From: Lineus longissimus
Taxonomy: Eukaryota; Nemertea; Pilidiophora; Heteronemertea; Lineidae
NCBI RefSeq assembly: GCF_910592395.1
Contig: NC_088314.1
Coordinates: 14,014,001 to 14,078,000 of the forward strand
Length of the DNA: 64,000 nt
Direction: 5' to 3'
Below, in pieces: positions 30,938-41,308 of the stretch. The translations under genes were made by a program, and so were the position numbers. Each line of letters starts with the position of its first letter. Position 1 is the stretch's first letter. Below the pieces are notes generated by a model. The model was not told the origin of the DNA, did not search any database, and saw only the letters and a program-made list of their open reading frames with translations.

Positions 30938-33900
30938 TTATGCTATATTTTCCAGGGCATCTATGAGAAGGCCCCATTTCATCATGAACTTATCGTGTCT
31001 GAGATAGATCTTTTCTACTCTCGACGTGAACCGTATCATTGATAATAAGTTTCTGAAGAATGGTTGCGATTGTCTGAGTTTACAGTGATACAAGAATTGT
31101 TTTGCAATTAAATTGATATGCTGGACCAGTTCCGATGAACGAGGATCTCCCAGAATTACTTCTCGGAGATTTGGTAGAAATTGTTCGCCATGATCCGAGA
31201 GCCACTCTGACAATCGCAACCATACTGACTTTGCGTGGGTACACTCAAAAAAGACATGTTCCAAAGTTTCCGTGTAAAAGCCACAGAAGCTGCACATTCT
31301 GGATTCGCTAATGCCATATTTATGCAAGAGGGCATTGGTGGGCAAAATACGATGCAGTATTTTTAACTGGAAAAATCGCAATTTGGTCTCCCTCGTACAA
31401 ATGAATGGAATTGAATAGATTGATGACCAATCAATGTCCTCTCCAAATAAGTTTTCCCATTTGCGTTGTGATTTATCCGGACATGTTGCATACATTTTGA
31501 TCACCCTTTTATAATATATTTGAGTTGGTTTAGCACAGTTTTTGATAGCAGCAATATTTACCGGCATAAATTCGACCAGTTTACATCCGCCTTCCTTTAT
31601 ACGCTTTTTCCAATTCTTTGGTATGGCATCAACCAGAGCCTTGTGCTGCAGAAAGTGTACATTACCCGTAAATTCAGGTGAGAGCTTTTCCCAAGTGAGA
31701 AAGTTACCATCGTCATCTATAATTTGATTAATAAATTGTACACCACTTTCGTGCCAGCCTTTGTAAAATATACTCCTCCCATTGATTTTGATATATTTGT
31801 TATGAAATAATGGCTGCTTTAAAATGTCCTCAATATTTGAGTTGCGATCTATTTCACTACTGACCAGAGACACCCAAGCACCGAAAACATCCTTCCAGAA
31901 GGGGTTAAGTTTGGATAAAAACGAGGAATTGTTATCATTACTATACCAGATAAAGTGTCCACCATAATCCTCTAGAGTGGACACCAGTAAAGTATTCCAG
32001 GGGGTAACCTTGTCAAGCTTAATCAGCCGTTTGATCCAAGACAATTTAAGTGATTGACAAAAGAGAGTAACATTTGGAACATTGAAACCACCATTTTCAT
32101 AGCTATTAAACATTGTTGTACGTTTGATTTTGTCTCTCTTGTTTGCCCAGATGAATTCAAAAATTCGCTTTTGGAGAGCGTCAAGAATATGTCTTGGTGG
32201 GTTAGGTAGAGCCATGAAAAGGTGTACCAGTTTAGACAAAGCAAGGGATTTGACAATGACGATGCGACCAAATACTGTCAAGTTCCTAGCCGTCCAGGCA
32301 TTTAAGGTAGCCTGGAAGTCTTTAAGCTTTGTGCGATAATTCGTTTCCGTGTAATCATTGCTATCCAGGTCGAATTTGATCCCCAAGCTTCTAAATGAGC
32401 CACGTGTTTGCCATTGAAGAGGCAAATCCGGACGGTAGATAACATCATCATTCAATCCTATTCGAACCACAACTGTTTTATCATAATTAAGATGCAGACC
32501 TGAGCAGTCTGCAAATGCCTCTAAAATATGGAGGACAGTGCAGAAAGTCTCCTCATCGTTTTCAAGGAATAAATCGGTGTCATCCGCATATTGACTGATG
32601 AGAAATTCAGAACTGTCAATATTGATACCTTTAACATCCGGGTGTTCGACGAGGGCAGCTGTCAGCAACTGTGTTGCCAAAATGAATAGGTAAGGGGACA
32701 AGGGGTCCCCTTGTCGCACCCCTCTTTGTACTGGGAAACTGGCTGACAGAAATCCGTTTTGAATTATCCGACTCTCACTGTTAGTATATAATATTGTTAT
32801 CCACTTTTTAAAGGTATCACCAAAGTTAAAATAATCGAGGACTTTGTCAAGGAAAAAATGACTTAGAGTATCAAAAGCCTTTTGAAAATCGAGCAAAAGA
32901 ATTAAACCTGCCGCGTTTCGCTTGTCTAGTTCCTGAATTATATCATACATGAGTCTTGTACATTCACCAATATATCGACCTTTCATAAAGCCTTTTTGAT
33001 GCGGAGATATTAATTTGTCTAAATAAAGTTTCATTCTATTCGCCATGACTCCAGATAAAAGTTTGTAGTCCACATTCAGAAGCGAGATAGGGCGCCAGTT
33101 CTTTAGGTAATCTTTAGATTTCCCTGGTTTGGGAATGCAAGTTATCACACCTTGTCGTTGTGTTATGGAGAGTGAATTGTTGTCTAATGCCGCATCAAAA
33201 GATCTGACTAAAAATGGGTTAATGTCCGTCCAAAAAAATTTATAAAACTCAACTGTAAAACCGGATGATCCTGGACTCTTTCCGTTTTTCATATTTTTCA
33301 ATACCTCTAAACATTCCGCACTAGTTACATCACCTTCGCATTGTTCCTTTTCGTCATTGTTCAGTTTGATTAAAAAGTCGCTCTCCTTTGGAAAGAATAT
33401 ACTATCATACTCTGGTTTCGAAGTTACAGAACGGGCCCTATATAGGTCAGCATAAAAGTTCCGTTGCTCGAGTAAAATGTTTTCATTACCAACTATTTCC
33501 GCACCATTCGAGTCAATGAGAAGATTCATTGTTTTTTCCCGATAATGTCGTTTTTCTAGATTACAGAAATATTTTGAATTCCGTTCGCCATGTAGATTCC
33601 ATCTTGCCTTTGCGCGTAACATAGTGCCTTCCACCAACGGTTCTCTGAGTAGTTTTAAGTCATTTTGAACATCCTGAAGGCACTGATAATTGATTTCGTC
33701 AGGATTATCCGAAAGATGAGCAAAACATTGTTCAATTGTCTTATTGATATCGTTTTCTTTCTTGTCCAGTTCCTTCTTTTTCGCTGATGAGTATGCAATA
33801 GTTTTGCCTCGAATTTGGAGCTTCAACGTTTCAAAGAAAAGTGAGTCCTCAATTTTTAAGGGGAGCTCAGATAACGGAATGTCCGACGGGTAGGGTACAG

Positions 33901-34735
33901 CTGAGTATTGCGCAATAGTGTCACTTATACATTGTTTTACTTCCCGAACAAATTGTTTATCCCTCAGAAGGGAGTTATTAAATTTCCATAGACCACGGCC
34001 CTTTTCATCATTGGGCAGAAACAGCCCTAGTTCTATAACACTATGGTCACTTCTATAACCAGCCTTAATTTCACAATGCTTAATAACATCTGTCAGATCA
34101 GAGGAAACTAGAAAGTAATCTATACGACTGTGCTTCCGCCTTGAGTGCCAAGTATATATCCTGGAAGATGGGTTAGTAGCACGCCAGGGGTCAAATAAGT
34201 CCAGGTCGTTCTGCATTTCAGCTACAGCTTCATGAGCCTTGACATTGTTTTTTCCGCTTATGTTGAGAGTATCTAGTTCATAGTCTTGGACAACATTGAA
34301 ATCGCCACCAATTATTAAGCTGCCTGAATGAAGGGTTTCTAGTTTAGATTGAACGGATTTTAAAAAGCTTGGGCAATCTTGGTTAGGGCCATAGACGCTC
34401 ATAAGGTTAAAGGCTTCACCGCGAACTGTCAGACTTAAAATGAGATATCGCCCTTCAGGGTCAATGAATGTGTTGCCAATTTGAAAAGGGAAGGAATTTC
34501 GAAAAAGAATGGCCACACCTCTACTATTGCTGGAGTAACTAGCAAAGTACACCTGGTAACCCCATTCGGCTCTGATATAGCTCTCAAGTTTAGAAGTAAA
34601 ATGTGTTTCCTGTAACATACAGATGTCATATTCTTTCCTCTTTAACCATGTGAAAATATCTCTACGCTTTTTACTATCCCCGAGACCGTTTGTATTCAAG
34701 CTACAAATACGTAGCGAGTCTAAATGTGCGGTCAT
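30938..34735 (-). CDS. LINE ORF2: endonuclease and reverse transcriptase (1,265 aa)
   Basis: The N-terminal apurinic-like endonuclease shows ICSLNTNGLG (about residue 10), MLQETHF (about 40), IIGGDFNVV (about 145), RIDYFLVS (about 205) and YRSDHS (about 227), covering its active-site set. The RT domain has NWRPISLLNVDYK (about 545), ILLLDFQKAFDTLSH (about 620), GVRQGDPLSPYLF (about 680) and the catalytic box QYADDTDLF (about 723). A C-terminal cysteine motif, MCSFCGFYTETLEHVFFEC (about 1,160), is the zinc region of this class. The whole frame is intact. It would nick target DNA and copy the LINE RNA at the nick. Confidence 0.93.
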   Translation of the reverse strand: MTAHLDSLRICSLNTNGLGDSKKRRDIFTWLKRKEYDICMLQETHFTSKLESYIRAEWGYQVYFASYSSNSRGVAILFRNSFPFQIGNTFIDPEGRYLILSLTVRGEAFNLMSVYGPNQDCPSFLKSVQSKLETLHSGSLIIGGDFNVVQDYELDTLNISGKNNVKAHEAVAEMQNDLDLFDPWRATNPSSRIYTWHSRRKHSRIDYFLVSSDLTDVIKHCEIKAGYRSDHSVIELGLFLPNDEKGRGLWKFNNSLLRDKQFVREVKQCISDTIAQYSAVPYPSDIPLSELPLKIEDSLFFETLKLQIRGKTIAYSSAKKKELDKKENDINKTIEQCFAHLSDNPDEINYQCLQDVQNDLKLLREPLVEGTMLRAKARWNLHGERNSKYFCNLEKRHYREKTMNLLIDSNGAEIVGNENILLEQRNFYADLYRARSVTSKPEYDSIFFPKESDFLIKLNNDEKEQCEGDVTSAECLEVLKNMKNGKSPGSSGFTVEFYKFFWTDINPFLVRSFDAALDNNSLSITQRQGVITCIPKPGKSKDYLKNWRPISLLNVDYKLLSGVMANRMKLYLDKLISPHQKGFMKGRYIGECTRLMYDIIQELDKRNAAGLILLLDFQKAFDTLSHFFLDKVLDYFNFGDTFKKWITILYTNSESRIIQNGFLSASFPVQRGVRQGDPLSPYLFILATQLLTAALVEHPDVKGINIDSSEFLISQYADDTDLFLENDEETFCTVLHILEAFADCSGLHLNYDKTVVVRIGLNDDVIYRPDLPLQWQTRGSFRSLGIKFDLDSNDYTETNYRTKLKDFQATLNAWTARNLTVFGRIVIVKSLALSKLVHLFMALPNPPRHILDALQKRIFEFIWANKRDKIKRTTMFNSYENGGFNVPNVTLFCQSLKLSWIKRLIKLDKVTPWNTLLVSTLEDYGGHFIWYSNDNNSSFLSKLNPFWKDVFGAWVSLVSSEIDRNSNIEDILKQPLFHNKYIKINGRSIFYKGWHESGVQFINQIIDDDGNFLTWEKLSPEFTGNVHFLQHKALVDAIPKNWKKRIKEGGCKLVEFMPVNIAAIKNCAKPTQIYYKRVIKMYATCPDKSQRKWENLFGEDIDWSSIYSIPFICTRETKLRFFQLKILHRILPTNALLHKYGISESRMCSFCGFYTETLEHVFFECTHAKSVWLRLSEWLSDHGEQFLPNLREVILGDPRSSELVQHINLIAKQFLYHCKLRQSQPFFRNLLSMIRFTSRVEKIYLRHDKFMMKWGLLIDALENIA

Positions 34736-35350
34736 ATAGAGTTATGTTGCTAGGTCCATGATGTAGGTCGCCACGTGATACAAAAAATAGTCTATGTTCC
34801 ATATATGATAATAAGCCACTCATTAGAAGAATGTTTTGGTAAAATGTTTGTAAAACTAAAACTACGTCACTAAGGTTAATATATGTATAAAACAACATGC
34901 ATAATAATAGAATGTTCATCCGAAACAGTCACTGAGCAATTACTAAGAATGGCTCACGGTAAAAAATGTTCATTGATGAGAAAACTCTGTGAGTGTGACC
35001 TCAAATGTGCCACTGTAGTAAGTAAGAAACCTGACTCCGGAAACCCGGGTCCGGAGGCCAGTGTTGACAGATAACTATTCCACTGTATCGATGCACAGTT
35101 CATCTAAAATAGACACACACTTGGGACTGCATGGTAGAGGTGCAACAAGAGTTCACGAAGCAGACATGTTCATCCTTTAGTCACGGAATAAAGCTATACG
35201 TATAGATGCAACGATGAAAAATCCTTATAAGATCCGAAAGAGTCTGGCGAATGCTTACCATTAATCAGCGGACCGAAACAATAATGATGAGTGCATAAAA
35301 AGCCTTAATCCTCAAATCAGTCGGAGTATAATCATTTACATAAAATGCCT
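34736..35350 (-). other. LINE inter-ORF region
   Basis: 615 bp between ORF1 stop and ORF2 start with no supported gene. How ORF2 is translated is not evident; there is no overlap or stop-start coupling. Confidence 0.6.
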
Positions 35351-36157
35351 TTAGGCAATTTTCCTCGATCCGACGAATAACTCAAGAAATGGACTTTTCC
35401 TCGAGTACCTGAGTTTAGCGTTAGCCCGTTCGTGGGCCGGAAGATCCTTTTTGATCCCGAGAAGGCGTTTCTTTTCCCCGACCAGCTGTCGTGGAAGATC
35501 TTGTACGATGCTGTAACCTTGGTGCTTTTTTAGGCGTTTGGCTGCATTAAATATCATGTCCTTATGAGCCAGGTTCACGAGACGTATGATAATCGCTCTG
35601 CGGTTCTCATCCCCACTGGGTAGGCGATGCGCTGCCTGGAATCCCATCATGCCAACTACTGATTTGTCTATTTGCAAAATGTCAATAAAGAATTGTCGTA
35701 CAAACTTTTCAGTTTCAATGGCACTCTCGTTCAGAGTGCCCACGATTCCGAGGATCCTGATGTTCCATTTTCTGGCCCAGAGATCCTGGGCTATCAGTTC
35801 AGCTTCGAGCTTTGAGTAGGTCTCCTTCATAATCCTCTGTTCGTGCTCCACGGAGCCCACCCTCTTCGCCAGGCCCGCGATATCCGACTTAACGCATTTA
35901 AATGATAAGTCCAGCTTTTTGAAACAACGTCCAATATCCCCAAAGTCTTTCACAACGAAATCGGTGCCGGAGGAGTCATTCACAAACATATGATCTCTGA
36001 TGTCCGCCTGGCCATCTTTGGAAGATGGCGGTCGATCCGCCCCCCTTGTCGCTTCCATTGTTTCTGAATCCTCATCCATTCTTGACTTTTTGTTCGGTGT
36101 TGGAGGGGGTGTGTTGTTTGAAGTATTCCTATTCCTATTGCGACCAGAGTGGGTCAT
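35351..36157 (-). CDS. LINE ORF1: L1-type RNA-binding protein (268 aa)
   Basis: A Ser/Asn/Pro-rich basic N-terminus (about residues 1-50) is followed by a heptad-like region (about 70-115, LDLSFKCVKSDIAGLAKRV) and then the L1 ORF1-type domain: WNIRILGIVGTLNES (about 128-142), MGFQAAHRLPSG (about 168), RRAIIIRLVN (about 183) and a C-terminal LRYSRKSPFLELFVG. In L1 this protein trimerises, coats the LINE RNA and acts as a nucleic-acid chaperone. The ATG overlaps the TGA that closes the interrupted polymerase frame, a chance result of the insertion point. Confidence 0.85.
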   Translation of the reverse strand: MTHSGRNRNRNTSNNTPPPTPNKKSRMDEDSETMEATRGADRPPSSKDGQADIRDHMFVNDSSGTDFVVKDFGDIGRCFKKLDLSFKCVKSDIAGLAKRVGSVEHEQRIMKETYSKLEAELIAQDLWARKWNIRILGIVGTLNESAIETEKFVRQFFIDILQIDKSVVGMMGFQAAHRLPSGDENRRAIIIRLVNLAHKDMIFNAAKRLKKHQGYSIVQDLPRQLVGEKKRLLGIKKDLPAHERANAKLRYSRKSPFLELFVGSRKIA

Positions 36158-36268
36158 GCTTTTGACTGATTGAGAGTTGTTTTCTGGTTCAAATGATGTG
36201 GTACTTGATGATTTTTACCGGAGCACAGATGACACGTCTCTCTCACTCGGCAGCCATACCGGAAGTCC

Positions 36269-36282
36269 GGTACCTTCTTCTT
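36269..36282. repeat. LINE target-site duplication, right copy
   Basis: GGTACCTTCTTCTT, identical to 30,700-30,713. On the minus strand it encodes the Lys-Lys-Val-Pro site where the polymerase frame was interrupted. Confidence 0.9.
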
Positions 36283-37124
36283 ACTGGTGTCATAGAGTGT
36301 ATGATCTTTTGGATAATTACTGAAGTCAAAATAGTGTCTCAACTCCTTTAAGTCTTTAGTTAAGTCATCAGTATTAATGTTAAGTACAAAGGAATCTGTA
36401 TCTAGATACAGCAGTTCAATATTTTTCTCACCAAAGTACGGTTGAAGAACTTCATAATAGAATTCATACATTAATAATTTAGACAATTCAAGTACTGAAG
36501 CTCCTATGTAGATTGGTTTGTTGAATTTCATTGATGTTTTCCTCATGCTAATAGCAGCATTATGTTCGTCAAATACGCATATCGATGAAAACCTGGGATT
36601 GGCCATTACATTCCTGGCTCTCTCCCCGTCCGATACAAATTCAATTTCAACCCTGTTCCTTACATTCTCACAAGTCTTTCCGTAGAACGCATTATTCATG
36701 AGCTTAAAATAGTCTTTTTCAAAATCAGTCTTAGAATCCATACGTCTTTTAGTGTTAAAATCAATGTATGGTGCTAACCACTTTGATTGTTTAAAGCTTA
36801 TCACTGAATGAACCCTCTTAAGTACCATTCCGTGCTTGAGGTAAAATTGTAGCATTCTGTAATGCACTATGTAATTAGTTTTATCCTTTTGTGTTAGTAT
36901 TAGTTTCTCTACATTTGATCTTTTATCATCGCCCAGTAACTCTCTCTGGTAAGGACTTAATTCATCATCTTCAATAAAGAGAGATTCGGGACAGAATGGA
37001 AAGTTCCTTGACTTAAATTTAATATTTCCTGGATACTCCAAATCCACCTCTAAGAAATACCCTACCTCACTATCACTTGGAATTGCCATAATCTGCTCTT
37101 TACTGATAACATTCATGTTAAGTC

Positions 37125-37179
37125 GAACCTTGTTCTCTGGACTTTGTCCTAGTCGAGCTTTGTCCTGAGAGCATAGCTC
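37125..37179. repeat. Mini-palindromes inside the polymerase gene (cluster 10)
   Basis: Four 11-bp units at 37,125, 37,139, 37,155 (a hybrid, GAGCTTTGTCC) and 37,169, spaced 3, 5 and 3 bp. In the protein (residues about 838-858) they read LELCSQDKARLGQSPENKV. Confidence 0.9.
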
Positions 37180-38866
37180 GAGTGGATCAATATCTATCAT
37201 TTCAAAACTACCATAGGGTTGAGGTTCCATCATGGACCAGCCGTAGAGATTATTTGCGTCTACGTAGAGTAGTTTGTGGTGTTCATCTGCCTTGACATGT
37301 TTTGTTCCCATAACACCCGAAATTCCACCTCGTATTGCTTTCTCAAAAGTAAGTAAGATGTTGGTATCAGTCAGTAGTTCTAGGTTTATTCCTGTGTACT
37401 TCAAACCAGCTTGCCAGGTTAGGCCTGGTGCCGAGTAACAGTGACATGGATCTATCTGAAAGTAGTTCAAATTGACATCCCTGAATTTCTCAAATAAATC
37501 AGCTAAAAGGATCACATCAGTTTTGAGGTAGAGGTCAATGAACTCACCGTGATTCCTGATCTTGAAATGATCCCATATTACCTTAGCTTCATCATAGGCA
37601 GAATCAGGTGCCATTTCATTTTTCAATTCGTCAAAAAACATAGACTTTTCTAGGTAAGTAACATTGTAGCTTTCATGTGATGTGTAAAAAGAGTAAGGTA
37701 CTGAACCCTTCTTCCTCAATAGCTTAAAGTCAGTGGTATTTGGGAACAGCTGTCTGGTAATTTTAAAATCATCATCCAACATTGATTTGGTTATGTTGTC
37801 TAAACTGGACTGCAGGAATCTGTACGAGTCCAAAAACCTGAAACAACCGAACTGAAATGAAATGTATTCCTCTGATGTTTTGGCAAGTATTTTTAGTTTC
37901 TTGTACTTCGGTAGCTTATTCATTAATTCTTTAATAAATAAGTGAGAATCGTAATTACTGAGATTGTGAAAAAACACTGGAACAAACATAGCTTTCTTTT
38001 CATTCAAATTACACGAGTTGTGAGCAGCACCTCGATATCTACCACAGTAGTGATCATGATCCTTGACCTTGTCATATCCCAAAGGTTGATTACAATAGTA
38101 ACAATGTGTCTCTAATTGATATTTATGCCAGTCTTCATCTGTCATTGTTAGAGGAAAGTTACAGTTCAATAAATTAGAGAATTGTTCTTCCATCCTGATT
38201 AACCAATTACAGAACACATCTACAACATCAGCACCCCTGTGAGACACATACTGGCTACTGTAAAGGTGTGTGTAGTCTGAGTGAACATAAACACCAACAG
38301 CTGATGCATTTTGTTTAAAAAGTTTCTTTGAACTCGGTTCTTTCATCATAGGTGGCTCTACTGATACTACTGGTATGTTGCCTTCGGCAGAAGAACAAGG
38401 TTCGCTTATCGTTTCGAAATCAGCATAGATAACAAACGGAACTCTATTTTTGAATGAGTGTTTTTCAAATTTAATTTGTGACCATTTACTGTTAGGTGGA
38501 GGCAAAGTAATCTTACAGTAATCGTGTTCTCCACATTTCTTTTTATGTTTATCTAGTGTTGACTTCCTGTAAAAGTAATTCATGCATCTCCTGCAAAGAT
38601 ACACTCTATGAGCTAGTGTCCTGAAGAAAAGATTGATGTCTCTTATGTACATGAAATGGTCCTTGAAATAGAGCAGATCAATGACATCATCATCATCATA
38701 ATTCTTGGACAGGTAGAGAAGTTCTAGTTTTGCCTCACAGGTGCTCTTAGCCCATTCGTTCTCTAACTTGAACACATTAATTTTGAGATTATTATCACTC
38801 TCTATCTTAGGAATATCCTTTTGAATACATACAGGAAATGATTTGATTTTGATATCAGTAGTTTTC

Positions 38867-38891
38867 GAACTCTGTTCTCGTGACGAAGTCA
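38867..38891. repeat. Mini-palindrome pair inside the polymerase gene (cluster 11)
   Basis: GAACTCTGTTC, 3 bp, TGACGAAGTCA; read as MTSSREQSSK. The base that would give a TGA stop in this frame reads CGA. Confidence 0.85.
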
Positions 38892-38928
38892 TTTCTAGCA
38901 TATCGGTAGTGATATTGAATGTACTCTC

Positions 38929-38953
38929 GAGCTCTGCTCTCAGGACAAAGTCC
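38929..38953. repeat. Mini-palindrome pair inside the polymerase gene (cluster 12)
   Basis: GAGCTCTGCTC, 3 bp, GGACAAAGTCC; read as DFVLRAELES, a different frame from cluster 11, 37 bp away. Confidence 0.9.
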
Positions 38954-39719
38954 GTCTCTGGATTTTCTTTCAGATATTTAGCGGCCAATAAAGACCAGAG
39001 AAAACATTTATTGTCATTTGATTCCACATTTACTACTGCTTTTGTTTTAAATGGTAATTTAGTGTAATGACCACCTTTACACCTCTTGTAAGAACAGATG
39101 GTCATGTTACAAGACTCTATTCTATTTAAAGTAAGTCCAGAACCTTGAAAGTACCTTTCCTCAATCTGTGTCTTAATGTAGTTTAACTGGTTGGTTATGG
39201 CATAAATTGCCTGGTTCCTTGAAATTATGCTTTCCATTGGAGACTGTATGGGGTGTGTTACACTTTCACCCTGACGATCAAACTGAGCAAATACTGATAT
39301 GCTAATTTTGTGATGGTAATCATTGAGTTGAAATAATACCTCCTTTAATTTATCTCTGTATTCATACACTTGTTTAGCTTCTCTGTCAATCTTCAAACTA
39401 ATGGTGACTACAGGCTTGCCAAATTGTTTTACTATTTCTATTCCACTCACTTTCTTTATGCCATCTAGCTCATTTTCCTCAAATGCAAGTTTCTTATCCA
39501 TAGTTTTAGGGATCAGTGATGGGGCTCGGGGTTGAGCAATAGGGACATAATCCGGATTTAATTTACTTAAGTGACCTTTGGTTCTCCTGTGAATAGCCAT
39601 ATTATTGTAGGATATGTACTTGTCACATGTAGTGCAAAGTATTTTCTGATTCTTATCAGTCATTCTATTTATTAGATTAAAATTTATTAAATTCAATAAA
39701 TCTCTTGAATTAAATAGAA

Positions 39720-40712
39720 ATGGACTTCATAATCAATGAACAAGAATGTAATGAAGCCAAATTTGAGTACTACTTAACAGACCAATTAGACATAAAATCC
39801 ATTACTTTGAAATCGATAACCTTTTACAATTCATGGTGGACAGGTGATAACCTGCCAGCGCGTGCCCAAGTATTCATGTTTCTTTACGAAGAGTTTAAAC
39901 TTAATAATCAACTGGATGCAACCATAATAGAACAGTGCATTGAAGTCCTTAACCATACACCCGATGCGACGCCAGATGAATTTTGTAAGAATTTTTTAGA
40001 TAAACCCTCTATTAGAAGAATAATAAAAAACAGAAAATCTAAATTTCCATACTCTTGACATTTTAGTTTAAGTGAGTTTTGTAAGGTATGGCAAAAATAC
40101 ATAAAAGAAATTGGAATTAACCATGTGAAAATTTACTGTGATAACAATAATTACATAACCCTTGAACTTACAAAGGATAAATACTTTTACATTAATATCA
40201 TAAACTATGCTATTGTAAATAATACACCAGCTGGCAAAACATTCTCCTCAAACTTATTCGGTGTATGGAATGAGTGGTTTGGCTTTAAGCAAACTAAATT
40301 CACCAAGAAAGGAAAATACTACTCCACAAGACCACTCAACTTTTACAGGAAATATCTATTCCTGCAAGCTAATTTGGTTGACAAAGCTAAGACCCTCTAC
40401 AACAATAAACCATCTAACATTTTCTGCATCATACCTGTAGAAGATGGTGACCAAATAAAAATGCAGCGATACGAACCGAATTGTAAGAAAACGATAAATA
40501 AGTGTACTAATCACATAAAATTCGAAATCACTGATGAGAATGGTAAGCTAGTTAATTTCAGAGGAACAGAGGTTTCTTTAGAGTTAAGAATCGAGCTTTG
40601 CTCTCTGGCCTTTGTCCTAGACGGACTTCGTCCTGAGAGCAAAGCTCGACTCGAGCTATGCTCTCAAGACGAAGTCGGACCACCTGATGAGATCATTCCA
40701 TTAAAGGAATAG
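39720..40712 (+). pseudogene. Second single-jelly-roll-like virion protein, with an in-frame stop
   Basis: The first frame (39,720-40,058, 112 aa) begins at AATAGAAATGG and contains SITLKSITFYNSWW, fitting the N-terminal strand region of Polinton penton-like proteins. After a TGA at 40,056-40,058 the same frame stays open to 40,712, so the 195-aa downstream frame, which has no ATG, is the rest of one gene of 331 codons. Its KFEITDENGKLVNFRG signature matches the C-terminal hairpin of the 248-aa protein at 24,840. The C-terminus is extended by six mini-palindromes (LRPESKARLELCSQDEV). A single substitution could have made the stop. A vertex or fibre-like role is inferred only. Confidence 0.6.
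40593..40677. repeat. Mini-palindrome cluster of six hairpins (cluster 13)
   Basis: Units at 40,593, 40,607, 40,623, 40,637, 40,653 and 40,667 with gaps 3, 5, 3, 5, 3. They form the coding tail of the second jelly-roll gene. Confidence 0.95.
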
Positions 40713-41259
40713 TACATTTCTTCTCTTTAACTACAGGTTTAACAAGAGGGTTAATTGATCCCTTCATGACTGCTTCATTCGGACTTTGTCCTGAGAGCAG
40801 AGCTCGATTAGGACAAAGTCCAGAGAACAAAGTTCGATTCAAGCCTGATCGCTGCTCTTTACTTACTTTTTTAGGAAGTTTCTTAAACATAATGAATGCT
40901 GCTAAAATAACGGCACCTAAACCTAGTACATAGACATAAGTATTACTACTAGATTCACGCAGTGATACATCAGTATTTTGAGATTGTGGTTCTTCTTCCT
41001 CTAATTCTTCTTCCTCCTTTTCCACAACTCTGTTGTTTGGTGAGGAGTCCTGTACTTTAAATGTCGTCTTATCCTTTTTTATCCTCTTAAATTCCTTAGA
41101 TCTTCTACCCAGTTCTCTAGACCATGCTAATTGTTTCTCTGATCGAGGTTTCTTAGACACTGAAACTTTAGTCGAACTTTGTTCTCTGGACGTAGTCCTA
41201 GTCGGACTTTGTCCTGAGAGCATATCTCGAGTAGTATCAGTTACAGTTTCAAGTTCCAT
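40693..41259 (-). CDS. Single-pass membrane protein with acidic stretch (188 aa), unknown
   Basis: A basic region (about residues 37-65, with SEKQLAWSRELGRRSKEF) is followed by an acidic run, KEEEELEEEEPQ (about 79-90), then a transmembrane helix (about 109-125, YVYVLGLGAVILAAFIMF) and a basic stop-transfer KKLPKK. Both ends are largely made of mini-palindrome peptides (MLSGQSPTRTTSREQSS near the start; LFSGLCPNRALLSGQSPN near the end). It overlaps the tail of the convergent jelly-roll gene by 20 bp. I recognise no family; a virion membrane protein is possible. Confidence 0.65.
   Translation of the reverse strand: MELETVTDTTRDMLSGQSPTRTTSREQSSTKVSVSKKPRSEKQLAWSRELGRRSKEFKRIKKDKTTFKVQDSSPNNRVVEKEEEELEEEEPQSQNTDVSLRESSSNTYVYVLGLGAVILAAFIMFKKLPKKVSKEQRSGLNRTLFSGLCPNRALLSGQSPNEAVMKGSINPLVKPVVKEKKCTIPLME
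40781..40835. repeat. Mini-palindrome cluster of four hairpins (cluster 14)
   Basis: GGACTTTGTCC, GAGCAGAGCTC, GGACAAAGTCC, GAACAAAGTTC with gaps 3, 5, 3; inside the 188-aa gene near its 3' end. Confidence 0.95.
41174..41228. repeat. Mini-palindrome cluster of four hairpins (cluster 15)
   Basis: GAACTTTGTTC, GGACGTAGTCC, GGACTTTGTCC and a degenerate GAGCATATCTC, gaps 3, 5, 3; inside the 188-aa gene near its start. Confidence 0.95.
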
Positions 41260-41281
41260 TTATCTTGGCCGAATTTAATTC

Positions 41282-41292
41282 GAACTATGTTC
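41282..41292. repeat. Mini-palindrome (cluster 16)
   Basis: GAACTATGTTC, a single hairpin between the 188- and 273-aa genes. Confidence 0.8.
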
Positions 41293-41308
41293 TCATAACC
41301 AGGTTAAT

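Larger units (their letters stand above)
30714..36268 (-). mobile_element. Full-length L1/Tx1-type LINE inserted in the Polinton polymerase gene
   Basis: The element is 5,555 bp on the minus strand, with about 110 bp of 5' leader, ORF1 (36,157-35,351), a 615-bp inter-ORF region, ORF2 (34,735-30,938), a short 3' UTR and an A-tail next to the 14-bp target duplication. Both ORFs are open from start to stop and the duplication is identical, so the insertion looks young. ORF1 and ORF2 fit the L1/Tx1 branch. The mini-palindromes of the host Polinton are absent from it. Confidence 0.92.
30303..39696 (-). pseudogene. Polinton DNA polymerase B (protein-primed type), split by a LINE
   Basis: The N-terminal piece (39,696-36,269, about 1,140 aa) has two zinc-finger-like motifs (CTTCDKYISYNNMAIHRRTKGH at the start, shown here in two parts by pattern C2-H2; CRRCMNYFYRKSTLDKHKKKC near 400), exonuclease motifs (FVIYADFETI; FHNLSNYDSH; YLKTDVILLADL), an HNH-like DHDHYCGRYRGAAHNSCN, palm motifs DANNLYGWSM, KLMNNAFYGKT and LLYLDTDSFV. 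The C-terminal piece (30,713-30,303) reads MTEFIALRSKMYAY and a terminal EDGISTLPFGMYY, typical of this family. Between them is a 5,555-bp LINE with a 14-bp duplication. Four mini-palindrome inserts are present. The intact form would replicate the element; this copy cannot. Confidence 0.9.

Noticed and set aside
36154-36268. C-terminus of the polymerase frame after the KKVP site
   Set aside because: These residues are translated LINE 5' leader; the true continuation lies beyond the LINE at 30,713.
40125-40712. Separate gene starting at GTG 40,125
   Set aside because: It is in the same frame as 39,720-40,058 and has no ATG; better explained as the rest of one gene after an in-frame stop.
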